From the NCBI GenBank assembly GCA_030737875.1, contig CM060920.1, positions 480,964,861-481,028,860 on the forward strand: a DNA stretch of 64,000 bases. Reading direction: 5' to 3'. Positions 61,570-64,000 of the stretch are shown here, piece by piece. The DNA is from Allium sativum. Its lineage: Eukaryota; Streptophyta; Magnoliopsida; Asparagales; Amaryllidaceae. Numbering within the stretch: the first letter of the stretch is position 1; each line of letters opens with the position of its first letter. Below the pieces are notes generated by a model. The model was given only the letters and a program-made list of their open reading frames with translations. It ran no database searches and had not been told where the DNA came from. The translations under genes and the position numbers were made by a program.

Positions 61570-64000
61570 TGTAACGACCCGCATTCTACGCATCATAGGA
61601 TCGTGGAATATTTATTTCTTTCACATATGAAGTCGTATGGTCATGTAACTTTGGGAGATGACTATTGGGGTCATTTCCCATGTTCATGATTTTTGTCGAT
61701 TTTTAAATGACCCTTTTGCCCCTAGTTGGTACTGTTTTGGCCATAACTTTTGATTGAAAAGGAGTTTTGACCTGAAACCACTTCCATTGGATTCGAATGA
61801 TGGTTTCTCTTTCCGTAGAGTGGTCACATTAGCCAAACGGACTTACTGTTTGGGAGATATGGCAGAAACAAGGTTTAGAAGGTGAAAAACAGCTTAATTG
61901 GGCTAAACCGGGTGATTAACAGCTAGGCCCAGTGGGGGATTTCGGGTTTAGAGGTATTTGAGGGCTGCTAGGGTTTAGAAAACGATTTTTCATTCATTTT
62001 CCAGCCGCCACTTACCTCCTTCAAGCTCTAGCAATGGCCTCCACCTTCTAATTTCATCCCAAATCGTCTCTAATCACTTTCTAATCGAAGATTAAGCAAA
62101 ACTATATCAAATCAAGGGAGGGTAGCACCAAATCAAGGAGAGAGCTGTTGGAACACATAGGGATTGGATCCAAATCAGAGATTATTTCAGATCTAAAGTT
62201 TGTTTGTGGCTAAGGTGAGTGATTTGCATTGTTTTTCACCAATTACGGCTAATTATGGTAATTAGCGAAAATTAGCGAAATTATGGCTCAGAAAAATCTA
62301 GAAAAATTCCTAAAATTCTAAAACATCATTTTATGCCTCTGATATGAATTTGGATTAATTTCGACTAATTTTGCAAATCCCGGAATTTGGGGGATTAAGG
62401 GGTGATTAGTGGAAATTAGCGAATTTATGCATGTTAAAAATCTGGAAAAATATTCATAAATTCTGAAATATTGTTTTAGACCTCTGATGTGAATTTGGGA
62501 TAATTTGGTTAAGTTTTGCTAATCATATCATAAGTTTCACCCAAACATGCTTAAGGGAAATATGGGGTTTTGGCTATGTTTGATCCATTTTAACCTATCA
62601 TATTATTGTTTTGATGTTTGTGATTGATTATACATGTTGCTATGACTGTATGGTATGCTTTGTGATTGATTAGAATAGTTGGAATGGTCAAAAACGTCGT
62701 CGAATGGCGTAAAATGTTTGGTGGAAAAGTTACAGAAAAACAGTGCAGGCTTTCGGATCGGATCGGGTGGATGGGCTCGGATCGGAGCGGACTGAGAAAA
62801 GTATCACCGAACCGAACCGAAGCTTGACATAGAAGAGAGTGGCAAAAAGGAAGGCCACCATTATATGAACCAGATCGGATCGGCTATAGAGACCACGACC
62901 TGATGGTGGAAGGAGCTCGAACCCGAACCGCCTGGAAGCACATGAACTGATAGCCAAGGAGTTCTCCGACCCGATCCGCCAGAAGCATTCCGATCCGAAC
63001 CATTTACCTAACTCCGACCCGACCTGGAGATAAGACGAGGACTTGAGCTTCTTGCACCACGAACGAAGATTAATTACGAACCGAACCGGAGATGGAGACC
63101 ACGAACCGAACCGATGGCTAGGCAATATCCGAACCGATCCGAAGCAGAATGAAGAAGGAAGACCGAACCGATCCGGTGAAGACTTAAAACCCGAGATGCA
63201 AAGGTAGTCCAAATAGGAAGTTAGAGCTCAGGATCCAGATGGGAACCAATGAGTTCACTTCATGATTGGGCTTTGCTGCGGGACGTGTGCAAAGGGGTTG
63301 TTGGTATTCATAACTTTGGTTCACTATTGAGAGACAGATTAGGGGCTTGTAGTGATAGTTGTACGGGATTGGATTCCGTCATGGCCCAAAGTATTAGGTG
63401 ACCAAAGTAGTGGATATCGTATGCTTTACGCACTAAGTGAGGGATGTGAGGATGATTGCTATGCTTGATTGTTTGACATCACTATGACATGCACACCCCC
63501 ACCCCCGTTATCTTTACACCATTGGAAATGGTACCTTAGAGTGTTGTACAGTATGTAGTGCTAACTCTTTGGTTGCAGGTCTAGGTTCAGGTATGATTGG
63601 ATTATACCTGTTATTGTTCTGTTTTGTTGCTTATCGCTCATACCAGGCTTTATGTCTGACCCAGAGTTTTATGTCTCCTCTTATTACTCTGGGTGCTCAC
63701 ACGAGCAGACTAGAGACAGGTTATGGTTAGCTGGTGATGCGCGAGTCGCTGATTCGGAGGCGAGCAGGAGGCTTCCACGTATGATATATAGATATTCTCC
63801 CTGTGTCGTTGGTGGTCGCTACTTGGGCATTAGTAGTGTACCTCCTTTATCTTGCTTTTGTTTTTGAGACAGTTTGAAAAGTTGTAATAATGTTTAACTT
63901 TGGATCATAAGTTGTACTTAGATTTTCCGCTGCTATGATGCTTAGTTCTGGTTTTCAGCTTATGCACTGTCTCTCCTGTTTTATGTCAAGTATGTTATTA
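61570..64000 (+). repeat. LTR of the chromovirus family, + orientation, cut by window end
   Basis: It starts TGTAACGACCCGCATTCTACG and follows the reverse complement of the LTRs at 32322-35030 and 39762-42334 to the end, at visibly lower identity than those two share. The last bases align with about 32477-32510 of the left LTR, so only about 155 bp are missing. It includes the GC-rich tract (62745-63190). Whether it is a solo LTR or the start of a full element cannot be seen. The left flank aataa (61565-61569) may be its target duplication. Confidence 0.88.

Overview
This is nuclear DNA from a flowering plant, probably a eudicot. It is AT-rich and almost wholly built of nested transposable elements: Ty1/copia and Ty3/gypsy LTR retrotransposons primed by initiator tRNA-Met, a Helitron carrying an intron-containing RPA-like gene, and a short TIR DNA transposon. 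I cannot name the species. No intact host gene could be supported.

Layout. 1-10271 is a Sirevirus-like (Ty1/copia) element on + whose first 41 LTR bases lie outside the window. It has 3.3 kb LTRs, a decayed gag and no pol. It sits in an older minus-strand copia element (10272-12570, one LTR plus broken gag). 12571-15220 is unassigned AT-rich DNA. 15221-16884 is a putative non-coding Helitron built of ~330 bp tandem units. 17543-19905 is a probable minus-strand solo gypsy LTR. 19906-22536 is mostly unassigned.

22537-49363 is a four-level nest that can be rebuilt from target-site duplications (TSDs): a + gypsy 3' LTR (22537-25993, resumed 49164-49363) was hit by a minus solo LTR (25994-27203, resumed 48884-49158). 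That LTR was hit by an odd element with ~5.4-5.8 kb LTRs and only 441 bp between them (27204-48878, TSD acttg). Its left LTR was hit by a chromodomain-bearing gypsy element on the minus strand (32322-42334, TSD tttct/ttttt) with nearly full-length but broken gag-pol.

49364-50677 is unassigned but holds an array of short AT-rich repeats. 50678-53848 is a diverged minus-strand relative of the giant LTR. It is cut by another minus gypsy element (3' LTR 53849-58029, hit by a TIR element at 55139-56024, with a hairpin-repeat internal region to 59458). A minus-strand Helitron (59459-61569) entered that element, and a second LTR of the chromovirus family (61570 to the window end) cut into the Helitron.

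The strongest candidates for something undescribed are the giant-LTR element with almost no internal domain, whose LTRs carry a 1.5-1.8 kb tandem array of hairpin-forming units, and an initiator-tRNA-Met-derived block inside the LTR at 53849-58029. A GTCGAC-rich block also sits at the same distance from the LTR start in three different gypsy LTRs.
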